Shown in pieces: positions 21,928 to 29,765 of a stretch of DNA of 34,067 nucleotides (position 1 is the first letter of the stretch; each line of letters opens with the position of its first letter). Origin of the DNA: Anaerotignum lactatifermentans DSM 14214 (GTDB lineage Bacteria > Bacillota > Clostridia > Lachnospirales > Anaerotignaceae); assembly GCF_900142265.1 (NCBI RefSeq), contig NZ_FRAH01000033.1, forward strand, positions 1 to 34,067, written 5' to 3'. Under the pieces are notes generated by a model. The model ran no database searches. It worked only from the letters and a program-made list of their open reading frames with translations, and had not been told where the DNA came from. The translations under genes were made by a program, and so were the position numbers.

Positions 21928-21933
21928 TATAAT
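21928..21933 (+). promoter_or_regulatory. Probable -10 box of the sigma-54 activator gene
   Basis: TATAAT with only a weak -35 candidate (TGCAAA, 16 bases upstream). It suggests separate, low-level sigma-A expression of the activator. The TTATTC palindromes seen upstream of the operon are absent here. Confidence 0.4.
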
Positions 21934-21986
21934 AGCAAATATGATATGCACGTAACCCCCAGTAGAATTTTCAGGAGTGAGAAACC

Positions 21987-23351
21987 ATGAAAAAACAAAA
22001 TCAATATCCCGTTGCAACAGAGGATTTATGGCAAATCATCGAAAATCTTCATGATGAAATTATGGTATACGACAATGACTACCATTTGGTTTTTGTAAAT
22101 AAAGCGGCTGAAAGACATTATGGAAAAACAGCAGAGGAACTGATTGGGACGCATTTTTCACAATTGGATGAAACTTACTGGGGCAATTCCACATTACCTG
22201 AAGTATACGAAAAAAAGAAGATGGTCGCAAAAAGGCAGATTACAAATCTGGGACTGGACATCATCACCATCTCTGTTCCTATATTCGATGAACAGGGGAG
22301 TATCAAGTATGTAGCCCAAAATGTCAATGATATTTATAATTACAACAAAATGGGCAAAGCGGAAGAAGCTTTTCTGGAAATTACAGATGGAACAGAACCC
22401 CGGGAAGAAAGCTTTTTGTATGCCAGTGAGAATATGAAAAGCGTTATGGAAACCATTGAGAAGATCAAAAATGTCAAAAATCCATGTCTGATTCTGGGAG
22501 AAACGGGAACAGGCAAAACATTTCTGGCAAAATATATGCATCAGCAAAGTATCCGCAAACACAAACCTTTTGTTGCTGTTAATTGTGCCTGCATGAACCC
22601 AAACCTCATTGAATCCGAATTGTTTGGCTATAAAAAAGGGGCGTTTTCCGGCGCGAATACCGCAGGCAAAAAGGGGATTGTGGAAATTGCAGATGGCGGA
22701 ACACTGTTTCTGGATGAAATATCGGAAATTCCCTATGATTTGCAGGGGAAACTGCTTCATTTTATTCAGGATCAGGAATTTATGGCACTGGGAAGCGAAA
22801 AGAAGCAGAAGGTGGATGTGAAAATTATTGCGGCAACCAATCGTAATCTGGCTGATATGGTAAAAGCCAAAACATTTCGGGAAGACTTGTATTATCGGCT
22901 CAATGTTTTTGAAGTTTCCATTCCGCCTTTGCGTGAGAGAAAAAATGATATCGAAGTCCTGATTCGACACTATTTGGAAAAATATAATGAATGTCATTTT
23001 CGAAATCACACCCTTTCCGAAGATGCTATGGAAATTCTGCTCCGCTATAAATGGCCTGGCAACGTACGGGAATTATCTCATGTCATGGAAAAAGTTGTGG
23101 TGCTGACAAACGGCAAAGAAATCAAAGCGGAAAATTTACCCAAAATGATTTTTGATATTGGGGAAAATAAATATGAAGAAAAACAGGATATAACTTCTGA
23201 AAAGAAAAGTCTGCGGGAAGCATTAGAAGATGTGGAGCGCAAAATGGTGCAGGAAGCTTATCAGAAATATCAAAACAGCGTGAAAGTTGCCCAGGCTTTA
23301 GGTGTCAGCCAGCCAACAGCATATCGACTGATTAAAAAATATATTCCTTAA
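21987..23351 (+). CDS. Sigma-54-dependent transcriptional activator (PAS, AAA+, Fis-type HTH)
   Basis: 454 residues. The N-terminal PAS domain is at about 12-115 (EIMVYDNDYHLVFVNKAAER, then GTHFSQLDE), probably sensing the substrate or a CoA-related signal. The AAA+ domain is at about 145-375, with Walker A GETGTGKT (171-178), GAFSGA (218-223; a variant of GAFTGA, the sigma-54 contact loop) and Walker B GTLFLDEI (238-245). A C-terminal Fis-like HTH is at about 430-450 (SVKVAQALGVSQPTAYRLIK). It lies just after a sigma-54 promoter-driven operon that has three palindromic upstream sites, so it is most likely the operon's own activator. The ATG follows TCAGGAGTGAGAAACC. Confidence 0.93.
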   Translation: MKKQNQYPVATEDLWQIIENLHDEIMVYDNDYHLVFVNKAAERHYGKTAEELIGTHFSQLDETYWGNSTLPEVYEKKKMVAKRQITNLGLDIITISVPIFDEQGSIKYVAQNVNDIYNYNKMGKAEEAFLEITDGTEPREESFLYASENMKSVMETIEKIKNVKNPCLILGETGTGKTFLAKYMHQQSIRKHKPFVAVNCACMNPNLIESELFGYKKGAFSGANTAGKKGIVEIADGGTLFLDEISEIPYDLQGKLLHFIQDQEFMALGSEKKQKVDVKIIAATNRNLADMVKAKTFREDLYYRLNVFEVSIPPLRERKNDIEVLIRHYLEKYNECHFRNHTLSEDAMEILLRYKWPGNVRELSHVMEKVVVLTNGKEIKAENLPKMIFDIGENKYEEKQDITSEKKSLREALEDVERKMVQEAYQKYQNSVKVAQALGVSQPTAYRLIKKYIP

Positions 23352-23442
23352 ATCATGGGAGGAATGGTAGTTTTTTAAAAAAAATTTCTGTGTCCGATTC
23401 CTTGTATACAGATACTATGAAAAAGCTTTTTTATGGAATTCT

Positions 23443-23497
23443 AAAACGGTAGAAAATTTGGTGTGTTCTTACAGCCGAATTTCCTACCGTTTTGTTT
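23443..23497 (+). terminator. Terminator after the sigma-54 activator gene
   Basis: AAAACGGTAG-AAAATT pairs with AATTTCCTACCGTTTT (right arm 23478-23493), with one small irregularity and further T residues downstream. It lies about 90 bases after the stop and before the ECF sigma gene. Confidence 0.75.
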
Positions 23498-23569
23498 GAG
23501 ACTTTTTTCAAAAAACTTGTAATGTTTTCAAGCTTCGATTGTTATTATAGTGAAAGGTGGTGAAAATGG

Positions 23570-24073
23570 GTGGACTTTGAAAGTGTATATCAACGATATT
23601 TCAAAGATGTTTTTCTATTTTTACGAAGTATATCGGCCAGCGAAGATTTGGCAGAAGAAATCACGCAGGAAACTTTTACAAAAGCACTGAAAGCAATTGA
23701 TACTTTTGATGGCAGAAAAGATATACGCGCCTGGCTGTTTACCATTGCAAGGAATACATACTATACCCATTGTAAACGCCAGAAAATATATGTTGCAGAA
23801 GAGATAGAAAAGATGCCTCTTATCAGTCAGATATCTTTTACCAGTAAAATCGTGGATGAGGAAAGTGCGCTGCTTGTTCATCGTTTTCTTCATCACATGA
23901 GAGAGCCATATAAAGAGGTATTTACTTTGCACGTATTCGGGGAGCTTCCTTTTGAAAAGATTGCTGCGTTATTTGGAAAAACACCCAATTGGGCGCGTGT
24001 GACATTTTATCGTGCGAAAAAAGAGATTATCGAATATATGGAGGGGATAGAGAATGGAAAAAATCAGTTGTAG
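23570..24073 (+). CDS. ECF-type RNA polymerase sigma factor
   Basis: 167 residues. The start codon is GTG at 23570, nine bases after AAAGGTGG; the nearby ATG at 23566 is in a frame that closes at once. Region 2 (YQRYFKDVFLFLRSISASED, EEITQETFTKAL, RAWLFTIARN) and region 4 (YKEVFTLHVFGELPFEKIAALFGKTPNWARVTFYRAKKEI) are complete. No C-terminal extension is seen. ECF factors direct RNA polymerase to a few stress or envelope promoters and are held inactive by an anti-sigma factor, here the next gene, which overlaps by 20 bases. The region upstream (TTGTAATGTTTTC and beyond) might be an autoregulated ECF promoter; this is unproven. Confidence 0.93.
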   Translation: MDFESVYQRYFKDVFLFLRSISASEDLAEEITQETFTKALKAIDTFDGRKDIRAWLFTIARNTYYTHCKRQKIYVAEEIEKMPLISQISFTSKIVDEESALLVHRFLHHMREPYKEVFTLHVFGELPFEKIAALFGKTPNWARVTFYRAKKEIIEYMEGIENGKNQL

Positions 24074-24683
24074 TATTGCGAAGGATTTATTGCCGTTATA
24101 TATAGAAGGAATTCTGAGCGAAGAAACGACACAGGTTGTTGAGATGCATTTGCAGACTTGTGAGAATTGTAAAAAGGATTTTGAAATCATGCGTCAGGAC
24201 TTTGTTTTTCCGTCTGCACCCAAAATTCAGGAAGAAAATGAAAAAATATTAAAAGAACTGAAGCATCAGCTAAAAATCAAGAGAATATTGACTGCGGTTG
24301 TGGCAGTTTTTGTAACCATTGCTGTTATCATATCAGGTTATATGGTATATACGAATGTGGGGGAGGTATATGATTTTTTCACGGAAGATAACATGGTTGT
24401 ATTACGTGATATTCATACAGAAGATGCGTGGAAACCAGTTGATTTTAATGGAGAGGAATATTTGAACTATGACCATCTGATCTGCAAAAAGAAGATGGTC
24501 GTCCACATTGACAGTACATCGGCAGTTACTTTCAGAATCAGTGATACAGAAGGGAATATCGTCATAGATGAGCAGACCCTTGAACCGGGAGAGAGTGCTT
24601 CCCTAAAAGAATTGAAACGCAATACAGACTATCAAGTGGAAGTAAAAGCAGATGGGGATTTTGTGATGATTCGAATTATATAA
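24054..24683 (+). CDS. Zinc-binding membrane anti-sigma factor
   Basis: 209 residues. The N-terminal zinc-finger-like anti-sigma domain has the pattern C6, H32-x3-C36-x2-C39 (MHLQTCENC), typical of the ZAS/zf-HC2 class. One transmembrane helix is at about 78-98 (ILTAVVAVFVTIAVIISGYM). The extracellular domain is beta-rich (about 110-209) with repeated strand-turn patterns. The cytoplasmic part would bind the sigma factor encoded just upstream, whose gene overlaps this start by 20 bases; the outer domain would sense the signal. ATG follows GGAGGGGATAGAGA. What it senses cannot be read from the sequence. Confidence 0.88.
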   Translation: MEKISCSIAKDLLPLYIEGILSEETTQVVEMHLQTCENCKKDFEIMRQDFVFPSAPKIQEENEKILKELKHQLKIKRILTAVVAVFVTIAVIISGYMVYTNVGEVYDFFTEDNMVVLRDIHTEDAWKPVDFNGEEYLNYDHLICKKKMVVHIDSTSAVTFRISDTEGNIVIDEQTLEPGESASLKELKRNTDYQVEVKADGDFVMIRII

Positions 24684-24704
24684 TTGGATTTGATAAAAGA
24701 TAAG

Positions 24705-24746
24705 AAGGTTCTACTGTAATCAAATATTGCAGAAGAACCTTTTATC
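24705..24746 (+). terminator. Terminator of the sigma/anti-sigma operon
   Basis: AAGGTTCTaCTG (24705-24716) pairs with CAGaAGAACCTT (24730-24741) with one A-A mismatch, followed by T-rich sequence. Confidence 0.75.
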
Positions 24747-24849
24747 GTTTTGGTTTTTTCTATAATTAAGAATTTTGAAATAGATTCTTTTGGACCTTTA
24801 TGGTAAGATTCAAAAATAAAAGGGCATAGAGAAATAAGGGGGAACGCGA

Positions 24850-25536
24850 ATGAAGCGCATTATGAAGATTTTTATCATTGGTGTTTGTATCGGCATCGTC
24901 GCATTACTCATTCAAAAATCATTTCATATTGATGAGGATGTTTTCATGCGTGGCTATTACATCGCCGCGATTGTTATTGTAATCGGCGCTGTGTTATTTA
25001 ATATATTGTATAACCGATATTATTTTAAAAAGGTAAGAGTCCTGTCGGAACAACTGCTTGAGGTAAAGCCACAGGCGTACATTGAAGGAATGCAGGCATT
25101 GCTGAAAACGGCGAAAGGACGATATTTGCAGAATACCCTGCGCTTAAATCTGACAGCGGGATATATGGAGCAAAAACGATTTAAGGAAGCCGTTGAAATA
25201 CTGGAAGGATTGTCCGAAAAACAAAGAAAAGGTGCTGTTGTGAATGTGGTTTATTGTATCAACCTTTTCATTTGTTATTTTGAAACCAATCAATATGAAA
25301 AAGCAACCGCGTTATATCAGGCAAATGTGCAGCTCTTTCAGAAGTTTCGGGGAGGGAAAAGCTATGGCGCCAATATTGCGATCCTTGATACATTGATGGC
25401 CATCATGAAAAAAGATTATCAGGAAGCGGAAGATTTACTGGAAAAAGCAAAACAGATATATGATGCACCACCATTTCAGAAAGCTTTTCAAGAAATTTCC
25501 GGTAAGTTAGAGGCAATCAAAGGAGAATCTACATAA
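24850..25536 (+). CDS. Membrane-anchored TPR-like protein of unknown function
   Basis: 228 residues. Two transmembrane helices (about 7-23 and 37-57) are followed by a cytoplasmic helical repeat domain. Segments such as NLTAGYMEQKRFKEAVEILEG, YFETNQYEKATALYQ and KKDYQEAEDLLEKA show the spacing of tetratricopeptide repeats (about 95-215). TPR domains mediate protein-protein contacts. It has its own ribosome site (AAGGGGGAACGCG) and lies between two terminators, so it is probably transcribed alone. A specific function cannot be given. Confidence 0.8.
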   Translation: MKRIMKIFIIGVCIGIVALLIQKSFHIDEDVFMRGYYIAAIVIVIGAVLFNILYNRYYFKKVRVLSEQLLEVKPQAYIEGMQALLKTAKGRYLQNTLRLNLTAGYMEQKRFKEAVEILEGLSEKQRKGAVVNVVYCINLFICYFETNQYEKATALYQANVQLFQKFRGGKSYGANIAILDTLMAIMKKDYQEAEDLLEKAKQIYDAPPFQKAFQEISGKLEAIKGEST

Positions 25537-25541
25537 ATATC

Positions 25542-25588
25542 AAAAAACTGTTGACACTCATTTATATGTGGAATGTCAGCAGTTTTTT
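25542..25588 (+). terminator. Terminator after the TPR-like gene
   Basis: AAAAACTGTTGACA and TGTCAGCAGTTTTT pair with one mismatch across a 17-base loop, ending in a T-run. Confidence 0.8.
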
Positions 25589-25721
25589 ATTTTGAAGATT
25601 TGCGGCTGGGAGAAGAATCAAAGAGGAAGGAAGCCTGAAAAGTCCGCTATGTTTGTGCAAATAATGGAAAAATGCATAATAAATATTGATATTTTTCGGA
25701 AAGTTTGTGCAAAAAGTTTTG

Positions 25722-25748
25722 TTAGCACTCTTTACAAGTGAGTGCTAA
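25722..25748. promoter_or_regulatory. CIRCE operator (HrcA binding site) of clpB
   Basis: TTAGCACTC-N9-GAGTGCTAA, a perfect CIRCE inverted repeat. The -35 box of the clpB promoter lies inside its 9-base spacer, so bound HrcA would block RNA polymerase directly. This indicates that clpB is part of the HrcA heat-shock regulon. Confidence 0.97.
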
Positions 25749-25759
25749 CAATGTATAAT
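25731..25759 (+). promoter_or_regulatory. Sigma-A promoter of clpB
   Basis: TTTACA (25731-25736) and TATAAT (25754-25759), 17 bases apart. The -35 box is within the CIRCE spacer. Confidence 0.88.
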
Positions 25760-25827
25760 AATATCGTATTCAAAAGGAAATAACCTAAATTTTGAATAGA
25801 TTCTAAATGGAGAAAGGTGGAATGGTT

Positions 25828-28416
25828 ATGAACTTACAAAAATTTACACAGAAATCTCTGGAGGCCATTCAGAACGCCCAATCTATGGCAGTGGAATACG
25901 GTAACCCCCAGATGGATCAACAGCATCTGCTGGTTACATTGCTGACGCAGGATGAAGGTTTGATCCCCCAGCTGATGCAGAAAATGAATGTGAATGTAAA
26001 CGGTTTGCTGCAGGCAGCAGAAAACGAAGTCAAAAAACTGCCTCGTGCAACAGGCGGACAGACATATGTTTCTTCTGACTTGGAAAAAACACTGACAGCA
26101 GCAGAAAAACTGGCAGAAAACATGACAGACGAATATGTATCCGTAGAACATATTTTCATGGCAATGGTGAACAGCCCCAATGCGGCGCTGAAAGAAATTT
26201 TCCGTCAGTACAACATCACAAAAGAAGGCTTTATGAAAATTCTGGCAACCGTACGTGGCAACACCCGTGTAACCAGTGATTCTCCTGAAGCAACTTATGA
26301 TGCTTTGAAGAAATATGGTACTGATCTGGTGGAAAAAGCAAGAAGCAAAAAACTGGACCCTGTCATCGGTCGTGACGATGAAATCCGTAACGTTATCCGT
26401 ATTCTGTCCAGAAAAACCAAAAACAACCCTGTGCTGATTGGTGAACCCGGTGTTGGTAAAACCGCCATCGCAGAAGGTCTGGCACAGCGTATTGTGAAAG
26501 AAGATGTTCCCAACAGCCTGAAAGACAAGACCATTTTCTCTCTGGATATGGGCGCCCTCATTGCAGGTGCAAAATTCAGAGGCGAATTTGAAGAACGTCT
26601 GAAAGCTGTTTTGAATGAAGTCAAAAAGAGCGAAGGCAAAATCATTCTGTTCATCGATGAATTGCATACCATTGTTGGTGCAGGGAAATCCGATGGCGCC
26701 ATGGACGCAGGTAACCTGCTGAAACCTATGCTGGCAAGAGGGGAACTGCATTGTATCGGTGCAACCACACTGAATGAATATAAACAGTATATCGAAAAAG
26801 ATCCTGCTCTGGAACGTCGTTTCCAGCCTGTTATGGTAAACGAACCTACCGTAGAAGATACTATCGCAATTCTGCGTGGTCTGAAAGAACGGTATGAAGT
26901 ATATCATGGTGTAAAAATTCAGGACCAGGCTATGATTGCGGCTGCAACATTGTCCAACCGTTATATCTCTGACAGATTCCTGCCAGATAAAGCCATCGAC
27001 CTGGTGGATGAAGCTTGTGCTATGATTCGTACAGAAATGGATTCCATGCCTACAGAACTGGATGTTATCCAGAGAAAAATCATCCAGCATGAAATCGAAG
27101 AAGCAGCTCTGAAAAAAGAGGATGATAAACTGTCCAAAGAACATCTGGAAGAAATCCAGAAAGAACTGGCAGAAATGCGTGACCAGTTTGCAACTTTGAA
27201 AGCAAAATGGGAAAACGAAAAGGATGCCATTGGTGTTGTTCAGAAACTCCGTGAACAGATCGAAGATGTCAATGCGGAAATCGAAGCAGCTGAACGGAAA
27301 TATGATCTGAATAAAGCCGCAGAACTGAAATACGGCAAACTGCCTCAGCTGCAGAAAGAATTGGAAGAAAAAGAACGGGAAGCTGAAGAAAACGGCAATA
27401 AGAATACATTGCTGCGTGATAAGGTAACCGAGGAAGAAATCGCTCGTATCATTGAACGTTGGACAGGTATTCCTGTAGCCAAACTGATGGAAGGCGAACG
27501 TGAAAAACTGCTGCATCTGGAAGATATCCTCCACGAAAGAGTGGTAGGGCAGGATGAAGCCGTTCAGAAAGTTGCGGAAGCAATCCTGAGAAGCCGTGCT
27601 GGTATCCAGAGCCCGAACAGACCCATTGGTTCCTTCATGTTCTTGGGTCCCACAGGCGTTGGTAAAACAGAACTGGCAAAAACATTGGCAGAATGCCTGT
27701 TTGATGATGAAAAGAATATGGTCAGAATCGATATGACTGAATATATGGAAAAATTCAGTGTGTCTCGTCTGATTGGTGCGCCTCCTGGATATGTAGGTTA
27801 TGAAGAAGGCGGTCAGCTGACAGAAGCTGTTCGGAGAAAACCTTATTCCGTCATCCTGTTCGACGAAGTGGAAAAAGCACATCCCGATGTGTTCAATATT
27901 TTGCTGCAGGTATTAGATGATGGTCGAATCACAGACTCTCAGGGCAGAACCGTTGACTTCAAGAATACTGTTATCATCCTGACAAGCAACCTGGGCTCTA
28001 ATTATCTGCTGGAAGGCATTGATGCCAACGGCGAAATCACCCAGGAAGCAAGAAATCAGGTCGAAGAATTGCTGCATCATTCCTTCCGTCCTGAATTCCT
28101 GAACAGACTGGATGAAATCGTATTCTACAAACCTCTGACAAAGGATAACATCACTCATATCATTGACCTGATTATGAAAGATCTGAACAAACGTCTGGCA
28201 GATAAACAGCTGAAATGTGAACTGACAGAACGTGCGAAAGATTATATCGTAGAAACTGGTTATGACCCTGCCTTTGGTGCAAGACCTTTGAAACGTCTGG
28301 TACAGCGTGACATCGAAACACTGCTGGCACGGAAGATTATTGCTGGTGATATTGATCAGGGCACAACTTTGGTTGTAGATGTAGAAAACGGTGAATACAG
28401 CATTACAGCAAAATAA
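25828..28416 (+). CDS. clpB: ATP-dependent disaggregase ClpB
   Basis: 862 residues from the ATG at 25828, seven bases after AAAGGTGG; ATGs at 25807 and 25822 lie before or too near that site. The Clp N-domain is at about 1-145. First AAA+ module: Walker [16 protein letters not shown]. Coiled-coil middle domain at about 400-530. Second AAA+ module: Walker [21 protein letters not shown]. The C-terminal domain ends GEYSITAK. Length and order are those of ClpB, which works with DnaK to extract proteins from aggregates; no ClpP-binding loop is seen. Expression is under a CIRCE operator. Codon use is strongly biased (many CTG and GAA codons), as expected for a well-expressed gene. Confidence 0.98.
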   Translation: MNLQKFTQKSLEAIQNAQSMAVEYGNPQMDQQHLLVTLLTQDEGLIPQLMQKMNVNVNGLLQAAENEVKKLPRATGGQTYVSSDLEKTLTAAEKLAENMTDEYVSVEHIFMAMVNSPNAALKEIFRQYNITKEGFMKILATVRGNTRVTSDSPEATYDALKKYGTDLVEKARSKKLDPVIGRDDEIRNVIRILSRKTKNNPVLIGEPGVGKTAIAEGLAQRIVKEDVPNSLKDKTIFSLDMGALIAGAKFRGEFEERLKAVLNEVKKSEGKIILFIDELHTIVGAGKSDGAMDAGNLLKPMLARGELHCIGATTLNEYKQYIEKDPALERRFQPVMVNEPTVEDTIAILRGLKERYEVYHGVKIQDQAMIAAATLSNRYISDRFLPDKAIDLVDEACAMIRTEMDSMPTELDVIQRKIIQHEIEEAALKKEDDKLSKEHLEEIQKELAEMRDQFATLKAKWENEKDAIGVVQKLREQIEDVNAEIEAAERKYDLNKAAELKYGKLPQLQKELEEKEREAEENGNKNTLLRDKVTEEEIARIIERWTGIPVAKLMEGEREKLLHLEDILHERVVGQDEAVQKVAEAILRSRAGIQSPNRPIGSFMFLGPTGVGKTELAKTLAECLFDDEKNMVRIDMTEYMEKFSVSRLIGAPPGYVGYEEGGQLTEAVRRKPYSVILFDEVEKAHPDVFNILLQVLDDGRITDSQGRTVDFKNTVIILTSNLGSNYLLEGIDANGEITQEARNQVEELLHHSFRPEFLNRLDEIVFYKPLTKDNITHIIDLIMKDLNKRLADKQLKCELTERAKDYIVETGYDPAFGARPLKRLVQRDIETLLARKIIAGDIDQGTTLVVDVENGEYSITAK

Positions 28417-28452
28417 TATCTGTTCTTTGCAATGACCTCCAAAGAATAGAGA

Positions 28453-28500
28453 AACCCCATGGAATGACAGAAAACTGTTGTTCCATGGGGTTATTTTTTT
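28453..28500. terminator. Terminator shared by clpB and the convergent small gene
   Basis: AACCCCATGGAA (28453-28464) pairs perfectly with TTCCATGGGGTT (28481-28492), with an A-rich left side and T-run on the right. Confidence 0.88.
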
Positions 28501-28511
28501 GTAGGGAAACC

Positions 28512-28691
28512 TTATTTCTTTTTCTGTTCTACGGTACTTACAAAATTCCGCAGGTCTTCCATGGAGCAGATGGAACTGCTGTTGTTGGATAATGCGATTT
28601 GCGTAGTGTCAGGTAAGCCTTTGTAAAAATGTTTTGCCCGTTCGTTGTGCAGCAGTAAATCTGCGAGATCCTGATATTTTTGTCCAGCCAT
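28512..28691 (-). CDS. Conserved-looking small cytoplasmic protein (59 aa)
   Basis: The ATG at 28689-28691 follows AAAAGGAGG at eight bases. The 59 residues begin MAGQKYQDLADLLLHNERAK and end STVEQKKK. There is no membrane segment. The sequence reads like two or three amphipathic helices (KYQDLADLLLHNERAKHFYK and ICSMEDLRNFVSTVEQ). I recall similar short proteins in other Clostridia but know no function. It is convergent with clpB and divergent from yigZ. Confidence 0.75.
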   Translation of the reverse strand: MAGQKYQDLADLLLHNERAKHFYKGLPDTTQIALSNNSSSICSMEDLRNFVSTVEQKKK

Positions 28692-28762
28692 GTTTGTATA
28701 CCTCCTTTTCGTTTGTCAGCATTATTCTGCGCAAAAAATATGGCTTTTATGCGGTTTCTTTC

Positions 28763-28791
28763 TTGAGTGGATTGCAGCTTTTTGGTATACT
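28763..28791 (+). promoter_or_regulatory. Sigma-A promoter of yigZ
   Basis: TTGAGT (28763-28768) and TATACT (28786-28791), 17 bases apart, so the transcript would start very close to the ribosome site of the gene. Confidence 0.7.
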
Positions 28792-28809
28792 AAAGCAAGG
28801 TGATTGCTT

Positions 28810-29466
28810 ATGTTGAAAAAATATAAAACCATTTTGGCACAGGCGGAAGCGGAAATTGTGGAAAAGAAATCCCGTTTTATTGCGACTGTTTGCCCAGTCA
28901 AAACAGAGGAAGAAGCCAGAAGTTTTATCGATGAATTGAAAAAGAAATATTGGGATGCAACCCATAATGTTTTTGCCTATCAGATTGGTGAAAGAAATGA
29001 AATCCAGCGTTTTAGTGACGATGGTGAACCACAGGGCACAGCGGGTATGCCAGTGTTGAATGTTCTGAAAGGGGAAGACGTGAAAGATACTGCCATTGTG
29101 GTAACCAGATATTTTGGCGGTACTCTTCTTGGAACCGGCGGTCTGGTGCGTGCTTATGGCAAAGCTGCAAAAGAAGGATTGTTGGCAGCTGGTATTGCGG
29201 AATTGGTGCTGTATAGCCGTTATTTTGTGACGGTGGATTACACAGATTCTGGAAAAGTACAGTATGAAATTTTGCAGGATGGTCATGTGCTTCATGATAC
29301 CCAGTATACCGATCAGGTGCAGTTTTGCGTGCTGGTAGAATCGGAACAGTCTGAAGCTTTTGAAAAGAAGATGCTGGATATCATGAAAGGCAAACAGGTT
29401 GCGGAAAAGATGGATGAAGTCTTTGGTGTTTGGCAGAATGAAACATTGCAGCTTATGGAACAATGA
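28810..29466 (+). CDS. yigZ: YigZ/IMPACT family protein
   Basis: 218 residues from the ATG at 28810 after AAGGTGA; a TTG two codons earlier is less likely. The N-terminal IMPACT domain (about 1-120) has EKKSRFIATVCPV, DATHNVFAYQIG, SDDGEPQGTAGMP and the signature TRYFGGTLLGTGGLVRAYG. A C-terminal DUF1949-type domain is at about 140-205. Family members are related to the eukaryotic Gcn2 inhibitor IMPACT and have a fold similar to elongation factor G domain IV. The bacterial role is not firmly established. The gene stands alone between its own promoter and a downstream hairpin. Confidence 0.95.
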   Translation: MLKKYKTILAQAEAEIVEKKSRFIATVCPVKTEEEARSFIDELKKKYWDATHNVFAYQIGERNEIQRFSDDGEPQGTAGMPVLNVLKGEDVKDTAIVVTRYFGGTLLGTGGLVRAYGKAAKEGLLAAGIAELVLYSRYFVTVDYTDSGKVQYEILQDGHVLHDTQYTDQVQFCVLVESEQSEAFEKKMLDIMKGKQVAEKMDEVFGVWQNETLQLMEQ

Positions 29467-29597
29467 CAGAGCAGATGGTATGAATCTATTTTTGCAGTGT
29501 AAAGTCAATAAGAAGTCAGCATGAAAAAAGCAGGCTTCCTTTAAAGATAACATTCTTCAGAAGAAAATATATCTGATAAAGTTATTGTAAAAATAAG

Positions 29598-29640
29598 AAA
29601 GCTGGAATCCTTTGTAGCATAAGGATTTCAGCTTTCTTTG
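29598..29640 (+). terminator. Probable terminator downstream of yigZ
   Basis: AAAGCTGGAATCCTT (29598-29612) pairs with AAGGATTTCAGCTTT (29621-29635) with one mismatch, ending in a T-rich tail. It lies about 130 bases after the yigZ stop; no gene is seen in that gap. Confidence 0.75.
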
Positions 29641-29675
29641 TTTTCATGCGGAGATTCTGACTTTTTCGTAATGTC

Positions 29676-29708
29676 AAAAGCCCTTTATGGGGAGTATAAA
29701 GGGCTTTT
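29676..29708. terminator. Perfect hairpin downstream of the deacylase gene (terminator)
   Basis: AAAAGCCCTTTAT (29676-29688) and ATAAAGGGCTTTT (29696-29708) form a perfect 13-bp stem with a 7-base loop. On the minus strand it lies 57 bases after the deacylase stop, so it probably ends that operon; the arms themselves supply short U-runs in both directions. Confidence 0.7.
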
Positions 29709-29765
29709 CAGAGAGAGAATCTCGGATATGTAATCCGAATATGGGAAGTTATGTGCTATTTCGTT

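Noticed and set aside
22194-23009. Minus-strand open frame of about 270 codons opposite the sigma-54 activator
   Set aside because: Shadow of the real gene on the other strand; Phe/Ile/His-rich, no recognisable domain and no ribosome site.
25834-27882. A very long open frame (about 680 codons) on the minus strand opposite clpB
   Set aside because: It lies antisense to a complete, highly biased clpB. Its composition is Phe, Cys, His and Gln rich, as expected from the complement of biased codons, and it has no ribosome site.
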